64,000 nucleotides of DNA from Pseudomonas mangrovi (lineage in GTDB: Bacteria > Pseudomonadota > Gammaproteobacteria > Pseudomonadales > Pseudomonadaceae): the NCBI RefSeq assembly GCF_003052585.1, contig NZ_QASN01000006.1:186001-250000 (forward strand), in the 5' to 3' direction. This document shows, in pieces, positions 1 to 8,470 of this stretch (the first letter of the stretch is position 1; every line of letters starts with the position of its first letter). The notes below the pieces were generated by a model. That model searched no databases. It worked only from the letters and a program-made list of their open reading frames with translations, and was not told where the DNA came from. Both the position numbers and the translations under genes were made by a program.

Positions 1-71
1 AGCACTTCGGTATAGAAGCTGATGGAACGGTCCATATCGCCGACCCGCAGCATGGTGTGCAAAAGGCGCAT
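1..71 (-). CDS. gloA: Lactoylglutathione lyase (glyoxalase I), N-terminal fragment
   Basis: Only the first 23 codons are in the window; the gene runs off the left edge. The visible protein begins [20 protein letters not shown], which is the first beta strand and metal-site region (His5) of glyoxalase I. The enzyme isomerises the methylglyoxal-glutathione hemithioacetal to S-lactoylglutathione in the cytosol. Its position beside argG matches the P. aeruginosa gloA1-argG order. The assignment rests on the N-terminal motif and synteny. Confidence 0.85.
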   Translation of the reverse strand, partial: MRLLHTMLRVGDMDRSISFYTEV

Positions 72-98
72 CGTCAGTCTCCTCGGTGTCCAAATGAC

Positions 99-123
99 AA
101 GCCCCGGCTTGTGGCCGGGGCTT
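99..123 (-). terminator. Hairpin terminator after argG
   Basis: A perfect 10-bp inverted repeat (99-108 with 114-123) has a 5-base loop and lies 21 bases beyond the argG stop. The U tract on the minus strand is weak. It separates argG from gloA. Confidence 0.6.
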
Positions 124-143
124 GGGTAAAACCCGCTAGCGGC

Positions 144-1361
<1,218 letters not shown>

Positions 1362-1436
1362 GCCATTGCTCCACGGGTAGTACGGAAAAGCCCGTGATTC
1401 TACCGGTCGCGGCGGTCGATTTACAGGGGCGCGGGC

Positions 1437-2324
1437 TCAGTCGGGTGCGATGGCCGGCTGCTCGCTGACCACCGCCTCGCGATCCAGGCGCAGGGTGACG
1501 CGACGATTCTGTGCCCGATTGGCCGCATTGTTGTTGGCCACCAGCGGATAACGCTCACCGTGGAAACGCAGGGTGATCTGCTCGGCCGGAATGCCCTGAC
1601 CGGTCAGATAGTCCATCACCGCCTGGGCGCGCCGGCGCGAAAGGTCGCGGTTGGTCAGTCGATTGCCGCTGTTGTCGGAGTGCCCGTCGAGGGTGATGCG
1701 GTTGACGCTCGGATCGGCTTCCAGGTACTGCAGGATGATGTCCAGCTTGGCCTGCGACAGCGGCTCCAACTCCACACCGCCGCTGGGAAAGCCGATCTGC
1801 GATTGGCGAATCTGATCGTAATTCACCGGCAGCAGGCCGAGCGTGCAGGTCAGATACTCCTCGTAAGCCTTGCCGAAGCGCGCCGGCAGCAGGCGAACCT
1901 CGAGCGAATCCCCGCCCATGGCGGTGCGATGCCGAACCACCGGGCTGCGCCCCTCGAGCAGACCGGTCATCAGGCGTGCCGCCTGCTCCTGGGAGCTGGT
2001 GAAGGGCACCTCACCGTCTCCTACCGTCACCCGCCCCAGATTGATGTCGCCGCGCCCCGGCTGCCAGGGCGCGGCCGCCGCCAGCAGGGTAGCGCTGCCC
2101 GGCCCCATCCAGCGCTCGCGCGCACTCAGCTGAAAGGTCGCCTGCTCGCCAGCGCGACGAACGAACTCGCCACTGCCGAACTGACTGACCGGCTGCGCCA
2201 GGCGACACTCGAATTTGTCCCCCGTCACCGTCCACTCGACGTTCTCCAGCCGAGTCTGGAAGGTGATCGCCAGCGCAGGTTGACTGGCCAACAGGAAAAA
2301 CACGGCGAGAGGACGCAAGCGCAC
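1437..2324 (-). CDS. motY: Flagellar motor protein MotY (OmpA-family, T-ring-like)
   Basis: A 295-residue exported protein. I chose the GTG at 2324 because AGGAG lies just upstream and it gives a clean signal peptide (RLRPLAVFFLLASQPALA, cleavage before ITF). The frame stays open far upstream, across pyrC, which is coincidental. The N-terminal half (about 20-150) resembles the MotY domain that packs against the flagellar basal body; the C-terminal half (about 165-285) is an OmpA-type peptidoglycan-binding domain (LDGHSDNSGN, SRRRAQAVMDYL). MotY anchors stators around the motor. The argG-motY-pyrC-rnt order is that of P. aeruginosa. A sigma28-like promoter lies upstream. Confidence 0.88.
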   Translation of the reverse strand: MRLRPLAVFFLLASQPALAITFQTRLENVEWTVTGDKFECRLAQPVSQFGSGEFVRRAGEQATFQLSARERWMGPGSATLLAAAAPWQPGRGDINLGRVTVGDGEVPFTSSQEQAARLMTGLLEGRSPVVRHRTAMGGDSLEVRLLPARFGKAYEEYLTCTLGLLPVNYDQIRQSQIGFPSGGVELEPLSQAKLDIILQYLEADPSVNRITLDGHSDNSGNRLTNRDLSRRRAQAVMDYLTGQGIPAEQITLRFHGERYPLVANNNAANRAQNRRVTLRLDREAVVSEQPAIAPD

Positions 2325-2354
2325 GGCACGCTCCTGGAATGGGCTACTGAACGG

Positions 2355-2381
2355 GTATCGGGGCGCGCGCGGAAAACTTGA
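2355..2381 (-). promoter_or_regulatory. Sigma28 (FliA)-type promoter for motY
   Basis: On the minus strand TCAAGTTT (2381-2374) and CCCGATAC (2362-2355) are separated by exactly 11 bases. The FliA consensus is TAAAGTTT-N11-GCCGATAA, so 7 of 8 and 6 of 8 positions match. The -10 box ends about 30 bases before the GTG start, and the flagellar role of MotY supports the call. Confidence 0.6.
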
Positions 2382-2492
2382 GCGCCACGCAGCATGCTGC
2401 GCGCGGTGCAGCCCCCGGTCGGCTTCGCCGGCATTTTCCGGTAGCATGCGTCGCATGCTTGCAACCCTGCCTACACCCGCCTGGAATCCCGC

Positions 2493-3539
2493 ATGTCCGA
2501 CCGATTGACCCTGCTGCGCCCCGACGACTGGCACATCCACCTGCGCGACGGCGGTGTCCTCGCCCATACCGTGCGTGACGCCGCGCGCAGCTTCGCCCGC
2601 GCCATCGTGATGCCGAACCTGGTTCCGCCGGTGCGCAACGCCGAGCAGGCCGGCGCCTATCGCCAGCGCATTCTCGATGTACGCCCCACCGGCAGCCGCT
2701 TCGAACCATTGATGGTGCTCTATCTCACCGACCGCACCAGCTCCGAGGACATCCGCCAGGCCAAGGCCAGCGGCTTCGTCCATGCAGCCAAGCTCTATCC
2801 GGCCGGCGCCACCACCAACTCGGATTCCGGCGTGACCAGCATCGACGCGATCTTCCCGGTGCTGGCGACCATGGCCGAGGTCGGCCTGCCGTTGCTGGTG
2901 CATGGCGAAGTGACGCGCAGCGAGATCGACGTGTTCGATCGCGAAAAGGCCTTCATCGATGAGCACATGCGCCGGGTGGTCGAGCAGTTCCCACAGCTGC
3001 GTGTGGTCTTCGAGCACATCACTACCGCCGATGCGGTGCAGTTCGTGCGCGAGTCTTCCGCCAACGTGGCGGCGACCATCACCGCGCACCACCTGCTCTA
3101 CAACCGCAATCACATGCTAGTTGGCGGCATTCGCCCGCACTTCTATTGCCTGCCGATCCTCAAGCGCAACACCCATCAGGAAGCCCTGCTGGACGCAGCC
3201 ACCAGCGGCAGCCCGAAGTTCTTCCTCGGCACGGATTCGGCGCCGCATGCGCGCCACGCCAAGGAAGCCGCCTGCGGCTGCGCCGGCTGCTACACGGCCT
3301 TTGCCGCCATCGAACTCTACGCCGAAGCCTTCGAGCAACGCGGCGCGCTGGACAGGCTGGAAGCGTTCGCAAGCCATTTCGGCCCGGATTTCTATCGTCT
3401 GCCGCGCAATACCGACCACATCACCCTGATCCGCGAGGACTGGGTAGCCCCGACCGAACTGCCGCTGGGCGAGCAGACCGTCATTCCGCTGCGCGCCGGT
3501 GAAAAGCTGCGCTGGCGCCTGCTGGAGGAACACGCGTGA
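2493..3539 (+). CDS. pyrC: Dihydroorotase
   Basis: Zinc amidohydrolase that closes N-carbamoyl-aspartate to dihydroorotate in pyrimidine synthesis. At 348 residues it is the type II (PyrC) form. Metal ligands and catalytic motifs are visible: HIH (His14, His16), the carboxylated lysine Lys100 in [20 protein letters not shown] and the catalytic aspartate in LGTDSAPH. It is divergent from motY, and its stop overlaps the GTG start of rnt, so the two are likely cotranscribed and translationally coupled. Confidence 0.98.
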   Translation: MSDRLTLLRPDDWHIHLRDGGVLAHTVRDAARSFARAIVMPNLVPPVRNAEQAGAYRQRILDVRPTGSRFEPLMVLYLTDRTSSEDIRQAKASGFVHAAKLYPAGATTNSDSGVTSIDAIFPVLATMAEVGLPLLVHGEVTRSEIDVFDREKAFIDEHMRRVVEQFPQLRVVFEHITTADAVQFVRESSANVAATITAHHLLYNRNHMLVGGIRPHFYCLPILKRNTHQEALLDAATSGSPKFFLGTDSAPHARHAKEAACGCAGCYTAFAAIELYAEAFEQRGALDRLEAFASHFGPDFYRLPRNTDHITLIREDWVAPTELPLGEQTVIPLRAGEKLRWRLLEEHA

Positions 3540-4210
3540 GTGAAGACAATTTCGAAGACGAACTCGACGGCAGCCTGCCGCCCGGCCCGCGTCACCCAAT
3601 GGCCGCGCGCTTTCGTGGCTACCTGCCGGTGGTGGTGGACGTAGAGACCGGCGGCTTCAACTGCGCCACCGACGCCCTGCTGGAGATCGCCGCGGTGACC
3701 ATCGGCATGGACGAACAGGGCTTCCTGTTCCCCGAGCACACCCATTTCCATCGCATCGAACCCTTTGCAGGTGCCAACATCGAAGCGGCGGCGCTGGAGT
3801 TCACCGGCATCAAACTCGACCACCCGCTGCGCATGGCGGTGAGCGAAGATCATGCACTGCACGAGATTTTCCGCGGCGTGCGCAAGGCGGTGAAGGCCAA
3901 TGGCTGCAAGCGCGCCATTCTGGTCGGACACAACAGCAGCTTCGATTTGGGCTTTCTCAATGCCGCCACCGCGCGCTGCGAGATCAAGCGCAACCCGTTC
4001 CACCCCTTCTCCAGCTTCGATACCGCGACCCTCGCCGGCCTCGCCTATGGCCAGACCGTGCTGGCACGAGCCTGCCAGGCGGCCGGCATCGATTTCGACG
4101 GGCGCGAGGCACACTCCGCACGCTACGACACGGAAAAGACCGCCGAGCTGTTCTGCGCGGTGGTCAACCGCTGGAAGGAAATGGGCGGCTGGCAGGATTT
4201 CGACGACTGA
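3536..4210 (+). CDS. rnt: Ribonuclease T
   Basis: A 224-residue DEDD-family 3'-5' exoribonuclease that trims tRNA CCA ends and the 3' ends of stable RNAs. The Exo I motif [10 protein letters not shown] carries Asp35 and Glu37, Exo II is [11 protein letters not shown], and Exo III is [14 protein letters not shown]. It starts at a GTG whose last two bases are shared with the pyrC stop codon. In P. aeruginosa a peroxiredoxin gene follows rnt; here the next gene is bfd. Confidence 0.97.
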   Translation: MSEDNFEDELDGSLPPGPRHPMAARFRGYLPVVVDVETGGFNCATDALLEIAAVTIGMDEQGFLFPEHTHFHRIEPFAGANIEAAALEFTGIKLDHPLRMAVSEDHALHEIFRGVRKAVKANGCKRAILVGHNSSFDLGFLNAATARCEIKRNPFHPFSSFDTATLAGLAYGQTVLARACQAAGIDFDGREAHSARYDTEKTAELFCAVVNRWKEMGGWQDFDD

Positions 4211-4287
4211 CCCAAGCTGCCCCTGTCTCGACATTCCGCTGGACCTGGCGGCCCAACCTACAGAGCACGCACCAACCTCACGCCCCC

Positions 4288-4319
4288 GTAGGTTGGCGCT
4301 GGGCGCAGCCAAGCCCAAC
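4288..4319 (+). repeat. 32-bp dispersed repeat, copy 1
   Basis: This begins GTAGGTTGGCGCTGGGCG and ends AAGCCCAAC. A second copy at 27342-27373 matches 25 of 32 positions. An opposed CCCAACCTAC at 4251-4260 makes a small inverted-repeat unit. No coding content. Confidence 0.6.
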
Positions 4320-4461
4320 AGTTGAGCATTACTCGCCAACCCACGCTGGGCCTTGCGGCCCAATCTCCGTGCCACACCTTCCCACCCAGCTATCGGGCCG
4401 CCTCATTACCAGCGGATAGCACCGCTCGTCCACTTCCTACCCAGCTCAATGAACAATCTTT

Positions 4462-4490
4462 TTGACACGCATTCTCATTAACATTAGTAT
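4462..4490 (+). promoter_or_regulatory. bfd promoter with overlapping Fur-like box
   Basis: TTGACA (4462-4467) and TAGTAT (4485-4490) have a 17-base spacer, a near-consensus sigma70 promoter. The spacer reads on the minus strand as ATGTTAATGAGAATGCG, resembling a Fur box made of NAT(A/T)AT hexamers. The core TGAGAATG recurs upstream of the TonB receptor gene at 5482. Iron-repressed bfd expression is established in P. aeruginosa. Confidence 0.65.
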
Positions 4491-4522
4491 CCTTCCATCA
4501 CTCACCCGCGCAGGTTTCTCGC

Positions 4523-4741
4523 ATGTACGTCTGCCTCTGCCAAGGCGTCACCGACGGCCAGATCAAGGATGCAATCTATGAGGGTTGCTGCAGCTACCGT
4601 GACGTGCGCGAGACGCTGGGCGTAGGCACCCAGTGCGGCAAATGCGCCTGCTTTGCCAAGCAGGTCGTTCGTGAAACCCTCGGTGACCTGCAGAGCAGCC
4701 AGGCATCCCTCGCCTACCCGGCGCAATTCAGCGCCGCCTGA
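4523..4741 (+). CDS. bfd: Bacterioferritin-associated ferredoxin
   Basis: A 72-residue [2Fe-2S] protein that docks on bacterioferritin and reduces its mineral core so that iron can leave. The four cluster cysteines are present with the family spacing: Cys4, Cys6, Cys38 and Cys41. It sits directly upstream of its partner gene bfr, on the same strand but with a separate promoter region. Opposite iron regulation (bfd on when iron is low, bfr on when high) is the known pattern in Pseudomonas. Confidence 0.96.
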   Translation: MYVCLCQGVTDGQIKDAIYEGCCSYRDVRETLGVGTQCGKCACFAKQVVRETLGDLQSSQASLAYPAQFSAA

Positions 4742-4840
4742 TCGCCTACCTTTTCTACCCTCCAAGCCCCTCTATTTGCCGATTCCTGCGGCTGAAAATC
4801 CGCGTCTGCGGCAGCCATTCGCCGCGCAATCCCGAATGCA

Positions 4841-4875
4841 TTTTCTCATGAGAAAAATTCGCATTTGAATTCAAA
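4841..4875. promoter_or_regulatory. Two palindromes upstream of bfr
   Basis: A perfect 16-bp palindrome TTTTCTCATGAGAAAA (4841-4856) is followed by a perfect 12-bp palindrome TTTGAATTCAAA (4864-4875). A TTGACA hexamer begins at 4885. They lie 75-110 bases before the bfr start and look like operator sites; the bound protein is not known. Confidence 0.45.
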
Positions 4876-4949
4876 CACTTAGGTTTGACACCCTGCCCCT
4901 GCGCGGCCAGACTTCGGGCCTGATTCATTTCTCAAGGGCAGGCCCGGCG

Positions 4950-5420
4950 ATGAAAGGCGACAAGTTGGTCATCCAGCACCTCAACAAGATCCTCGGCAAC
5001 GAACTGGTGGCGATCAACCAGTACTTCCTGCATGCGCGGATGTACGAGGACTGGGGCCTGAACAAGCTGGGCAAGCACGAGTACCACGAGTCCATCGACG
5101 AGATGAAGCATGCCGACAAGCTGATCAAGCGCATCCTTTTCCTTGAAGGCCTGCCCAACCTGCAGGAACTCGGCAAGCTGATGATCGGCGAGAACACCAA
5201 GGAGATGCTCGAGTGCGATCTGCGCTTGGAGAACAGTGGTGTGCCTGACCTCAAGGCCGCCATCGCCTACTGCGAGAGCGTCGGCGACTATGGCAGCCGC
5301 GAGATGCTCGAAGAGATCCTCGAATCCGAGGAAGAGCACATCGACTGGCTGGAAACCCAGCTCGGTCTGATCGACAAGCTCGGCATCGAGAACTACCTGC
5401 AGTCGCAAATGGGCGAATAG
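4950..5420 (+). CDS. bfr: Bacterioferritin (heme-binding, BfrB type)
   Basis: A 156-residue four-helix ferritin subunit that forms 24-mer iron-storage shells in the cytosol. Ferroxidase ligands are visible (Glu18, Glu51, His54, and Glu residues in the late [10 protein letters not shown] helix), and Met52 is the axial ligand of the heme shared between two subunits. Context with bfd matches P. aeruginosa bfrB. A strong two-way hairpin follows. Confidence 0.96.
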   Translation: MKGDKLVIQHLNKILGNELVAINQYFLHARMYEDWGLNKLGKHEYHESIDEMKHADKLIKRILFLEGLPNLQELGKLMIGENTKEMLECDLRLENSGVPDLKAAIAYCESVGDYGSREMLEEILESEEEHIDWLETQLGLIDKLGIENYLQSQMGE

Positions 5421-5436
5421 CCAAAAGCGCGAGGCA

Positions 5437-5468
5437 ATAAAAAAGGGGAGCCAATGGCTCCCCTTTTT
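5437..5468. terminator. Bidirectional rho-independent terminator
   Basis: The stem AAAAGGGGAGCC/GGCTCCCCTTTT (5441-5452 with 5456-5467) has a 3-base loop and A/T runs on both sides. It lies between the convergent bfr and TonB-receptor genes and can serve both. Confidence 0.9.
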
Positions 5469-5481
5469 GTTGCGGGTGTAA

Positions 5482-7632
5482 TCAGAACCCGTAGCTGACG
5501 CCGACGATGGCGCTGCGCGGCATCTGTCCGCGGGCGCCGGCCGGCTGGCGGGCGATGATGTCATCGGTGCTGTCGGTCAGGTTCAGCAGATTGAGATAGA
5601 CCTCGGTCTTGGCATCCAGCGCGTAGCGGGTGGACAGATCGACGGTGTAGTAGTTATCGAGCTTCTCGAAGGCACCACAGGACGCCAAGCTGCAGGTGCT
5701 GTCGAACCAGTTGGTGCGCAGATCCACGGCAAGGCCCGACTCGTTGCGGTAACCAAGACTGACACTGGCCTGGTGCTCCGGCAGATTGGGCAGTGCGTCG
5801 CCACGCTGCACCGTACCGAAAAACTCGTCGGCGAAGGAGGTCTTGAATTCGCTGTCGGTCCAGGTGTAGCTCACCGCCAGCGGCAGGCTGTAGCCAGCGC
5901 CCTGGATCAGCTCGTAGTTCAGCTTCGACTCCAGGCCGCGAACGCGGACCTCACCACCGTTGAACTGATCACCCGGATTGCAGTTGCTGCCAGTGGAGGC
6001 GGTACAGGTTCCGAGCAGGTTCTCGTAATCGCTGTAGAACGCGACCAACTCCGCACCCAGGCGGCCGTCGGCATAACGCAGACCCAGCTCGTAGTTGAGC
6101 GCCTTCTCGGCATCGGCCCCCAGCGTGGCGGTCGGTGTGAAACCTTCGTGGACGCCAGCCAGAACGCTCAGCTGCTGGTTGATCTTGTACAGACCACCGA
6201 GACCGAACAGGGTCTCGCGATCATGCTGGTCGCGCACATTGTCGCCACGCCGGCCGACCTTGTAGTCCTCGACCCGCATGCCCGGCGTCAGGGTCAGATC
6301 GCCCAGTTTGATGCTGTCGGTGATGTAGTGGGACACGGCCTTGGCACGCTGGGTACGGACCGCCTCGAAGGTACGACTGACGAATGCCAGATCGCCGGTG
6401 GCAGCCTGCTGGAACTGGTCGCTGTACTGATCGCGGGTTTCCTGATCTTCGTGATAGCGCACGCCGAGCTCCAGACCATGCTCGATGCCGGCCAGCTGCA
6501 GATCCTTGTTCAACTTGCTCTGGATGCCCTGGCTGCGATAGCGCCGGTTGTTGCCCTTGACATCGACCCGCGCCGCCGCGGTTCCGTCAAGGATCGCCTG
6601 GGCGTTGGCCTGGCTGGCCAGCTGACCACCGCAGTTGCCGCCGAAATTGGCGCAGTTGAAGGCGTTGCCGATGCTCTGGTTGCCGATACGGTCGACCTTG
6701 TACCAGTTGCGCTGGAACTCGTGGTAATAGACCTGGGTGCTGACGCGGAAGTCGCCGGTATCGATCAGGTGGCCAAGGGTCACGCCCTTGAAGTTGTTGC
6801 GCATGTTGTCGAGCTTGGTCAGCCCGTAGCGGCGCTCACTGTCGCGCTTGAAGTCACGATCGGTGAGGCCTACGTAGGTCTGGTCGGAGTCTTCCTGGGC
6901 GTACTGCAGTTTGAGGTCGAGCTGCTGGTAGATGTCTGCACCCAGATCGCTGTTGACCCGCAGCTTGAGCATCAGGTCGTCCTTGTCGAAACCTGTGCGG
7001 TCCGACGCGCGGTCGATTTCGGCAAAGCCGTCGGTTGCGTGGGTGTGCCCTTCCACCAGCCAGCCGACGTTCTCGCTGGAACCACCGACATTCAGATGCG
7101 TGCGGTACAGATTGTCGCTGCCCAGCTCCTGCACGATGCGCCCGCCGAACGGCTGGCTGGGAATCGGCGTCGACAACAGGTTGATCGCGCCGCCGATGGT
7201 GTAAGGGCCGTTGGCAATGGCTGCCGGACCCTTGAGTACTTCAACGCCGGCAATCCGTCCGGTGGTGGGAAAGTAGTAGGCGGCAGGCGCGGCATAGGGC
7301 GCCGGTGCGATCAGAATGCCGTCCTCCATCAGGGTAACGCGCTGGGAGCGCTCGCCGGCGCCGCCGCGGATGCCGATGTTCGGCCGCAGGCCGTAGCCAT
7401 CTTCGCTACGCGCATAAACGCCCGGCACTTCGGCCAGTACTCGGTTGATGTCGGTGTAGCGGAAGCGCTTGAGTTCCTGCTCGTCGAGCACAGTGCCCGA
7501 ACCGGGCAACTCGGCTGCCTTGGCCTTGCCACCGATGATCTCCGTCGCGCCCAGCTCGACCGCTTCCTTCGCCTGAACGCTCGACACGCCAACAGCCAGC
7601 GCAACGGCCAGTGCCACCTTGGAAAGCTGCAT
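5482..7632 (-). CDS. TonB-dependent outer-membrane receptor, FecA-like
   Basis: A 716-residue ferric-chelate-type receptor. I chose the ATG at 7632 over the GTG two codons upstream because of the G-rich ribosome-binding stretch before it. The signal peptide is about residues 1-22 (ending VQA). The plug domain (about 40-165) has the typical GVYARSEDGYGLRPNIGIRG and VEVLKGPAAI motifs; the barrel follows and ends in a terminal Phe. No N-terminal signalling (STN) domain and no adjacent sigma/anti-sigma pair are present, so it is not a classical FecA signalling receptor. The Fur-like site upstream and the bfr/bfd neighbours suggest iron uptake. The ligand cannot be read from the sequence. Confidence 0.88.
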   Translation of the reverse strand: MQLSKVALAVALAVGVSSVQAKEAVELGATEIIGGKAKAAELPGSGTVLDEQELKRFRYTDINRVLAEVPGVYARSEDGYGLRPNIGIRGGAGERSQRVTLMEDGILIAPAPYAAPAAYYFPTTGRIAGVEVLKGPAAIANGPYTIGGAINLLSTPIPSQPFGGRIVQELGSDNLYRTHLNVGGSSENVGWLVEGHTHATDGFAEIDRASDRTGFDKDDLMLKLRVNSDLGADIYQQLDLKLQYAQEDSDQTYVGLTDRDFKRDSERRYGLTKLDNMRNNFKGVTLGHLIDTGDFRVSTQVYYHEFQRNWYKVDRIGNQSIGNAFNCANFGGNCGGQLASQANAQAILDGTAAARVDVKGNNRRYRSQGIQSKLNKDLQLAGIEHGLELGVRYHEDQETRDQYSDQFQQAATGDLAFVSRTFEAVRTQRAKAVSHYITDSIKLGDLTLTPGMRVEDYKVGRRGDNVRDQHDRETLFGLGGLYKINQQLSVLAGVHEGFTPTATLGADAEKALNYELGLRYADGRLGAELVAFYSDYENLLGTCTASTGSNCNPGDQFNGGEVRVRGLESKLNYELIQGAGYSLPLAVSYTWTDSEFKTSFADEFFGTVQRGDALPNLPEHQASVSLGYRNESGLAVDLRTNWFDSTCSLASCGAFEKLDNYYTVDLSTRYALDAKTEVYLNLLNLTDSTDDIIARQPAGARGQMPRSAIVGVSYGF

Positions 7633-7686
7633 CCCCACCCCCGAAATTTACAGTTTGTTTACAGTGGGCGCGGATGCTATTTCAAA

Positions 7687-7705
7687 GAATAAACATTCTC
7701 AATGA
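7687..7705 (-). promoter_or_regulatory. Possible Fur box for the TonB receptor
   Basis: On the minus strand the site reads TCATTGAGAATGTTTATTC. It shares the TGAGAATG core with the bfd site at 4469-4487 and lies in an AT-rich patch 55-75 bases before the receptor start. The match is partial. Confidence 0.4.
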
Positions 7706-7991
7706 CATGCATTAATTTGTTTCATTTCCATTGCAGTCGGGCAAGGAACATATCGACAGTGATCTGTCACCTACCGACGCCCCTCTCCGGCGACAGACCT
7801 CGTGGCCGGCAGGGTAGGCACACACGCGAGGGTGATGCCGCCTCGCTTTAGCAGAAAAAACATGATGAATGCGTGCAGGCTTATACCCGCCGGCCAGTTG
7901 TGCCGGCGGTTGCTGAGGGCGTCGGCGAAGTCAGCTTTCATGTCTCGGCTGGATATGGCAACCGACGAGCGAGGTAGCATTTTTCGCCAAT

Positions 7992-8018
7992 AAAAAAGCC
8001 CCGCATCGAGCGGGGCTT
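7992..8018 (-). terminator. grxD terminator
   Basis: A 9-bp stem AAGCCCCGC/GCGGGGCTT (7996-8004 with 8010-8018) is followed on the minus strand by six U residues. It lies just beyond the grxD stop. Confidence 0.85.
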
Positions 8019-8040
8019 CTGCAGTTGCCGGTGTGCGTGG

Positions 8041-8367
8041 TCAGGCCTTGGCCTTCTCCGCAGCACCCTTGATCAGGGTCTGCAGCTCACCCTTCTCGAA
8101 CATCTCGCTAATGATGTCACTGCCGCCGACCAGCTCGCCGTCGACCCACAGCTGCGGAAAGGTCGGCCAGTTGGCGTACTTCGGCAGGTTGGCGCGGATT
8201 TCCGGGTTTTGCAGGATATCCACGTAGGCGAATTTTTCACCGCAGGCCATGACTGCCTGCGCCGCGCGCGAGGAGAAGCCACACTGCGGGGCATTCGGCG
8301 AGCCCTTCATGTACAGAAGGATGGTGTTGGCAGCGATCTGCTCTTTGATGGTTTCGATGATGTCCAT
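8041..8367 (-). CDS. grxD: Monothiol glutaredoxin (Grx4/GrxD)
   Basis: A 108-residue CGFS-type glutaredoxin that carries and delivers [2Fe-2S] clusters with glutathione. The signature CGFS starts at Cys29, preceded by the conserved MKGSPNAPQ (Lys21 contacts glutathione); the WPTFPQLWV and GGSDI motifs follow. It is a single gene with its own terminator. The iron-related neighbours are consistent with Fe-S trafficking. Confidence 0.96.
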   Translation of the reverse strand: MDIIETIKEQIAANTILLYMKGSPNAPQCGFSSRAAQAVMACGEKFAYVDILQNPEIRANLPKYANWPTFPQLWVDGELVGGSDIISEMFEKGELQTLIKGAAEKAKA

Positions 8368-8470
8368 GGCTAACCTCGTCAGGAGTCGGGAATCTGGCCG
8401 ACCCGGGGTCGGCGGATGGCCGACATTGTAAAGGAATTTCCCAGCAATTGGCTCGGTCTTGCCACTTGCT

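Larger units (their letters stand above)
4211..4522. other. rnt-bfd intergenic region with a repeat and an iron-regulated promoter
   Basis: About 310 bases hold no convincing gene. The left half carries a short dispersed repeat (CCCAACCTAC opposed to GTAGGTTGG, 4251-4319). The right part (4462-4490) holds the bfd promoter and Fur-like site. The peroxiredoxin gene found here in P. aeruginosa is not present. Confidence 0.6.
7633..8040. other. Intergenic region between the TonB receptor gene and grxD
   Basis: About 400 bases without a convincing gene. The left end carries the receptor promoter and a Fur-like site. An 8-bp GC stem with a 7-base loop is at 7887-7909 (CCGCCGGC/GCCGGCGG). The right end is the grxD terminator. 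Short open frames on both strands lack good start signals and recognisable products. Confidence 0.5.

Noticed and set aside
5773..7692. A 639-codon plus-strand frame opposite the TonB receptor.
   Set aside because: Same mirror effect; the receptor has a signal peptide, plug and barrel motifs.
7771..7993. Two small overlapping frames (minus 7771-7980, plus 7802-7993) as genes.
   Set aside because: Weak or absent ribosome-binding sites, no recognisable sequence, and both fall in a GC-rich region where such frames are common.
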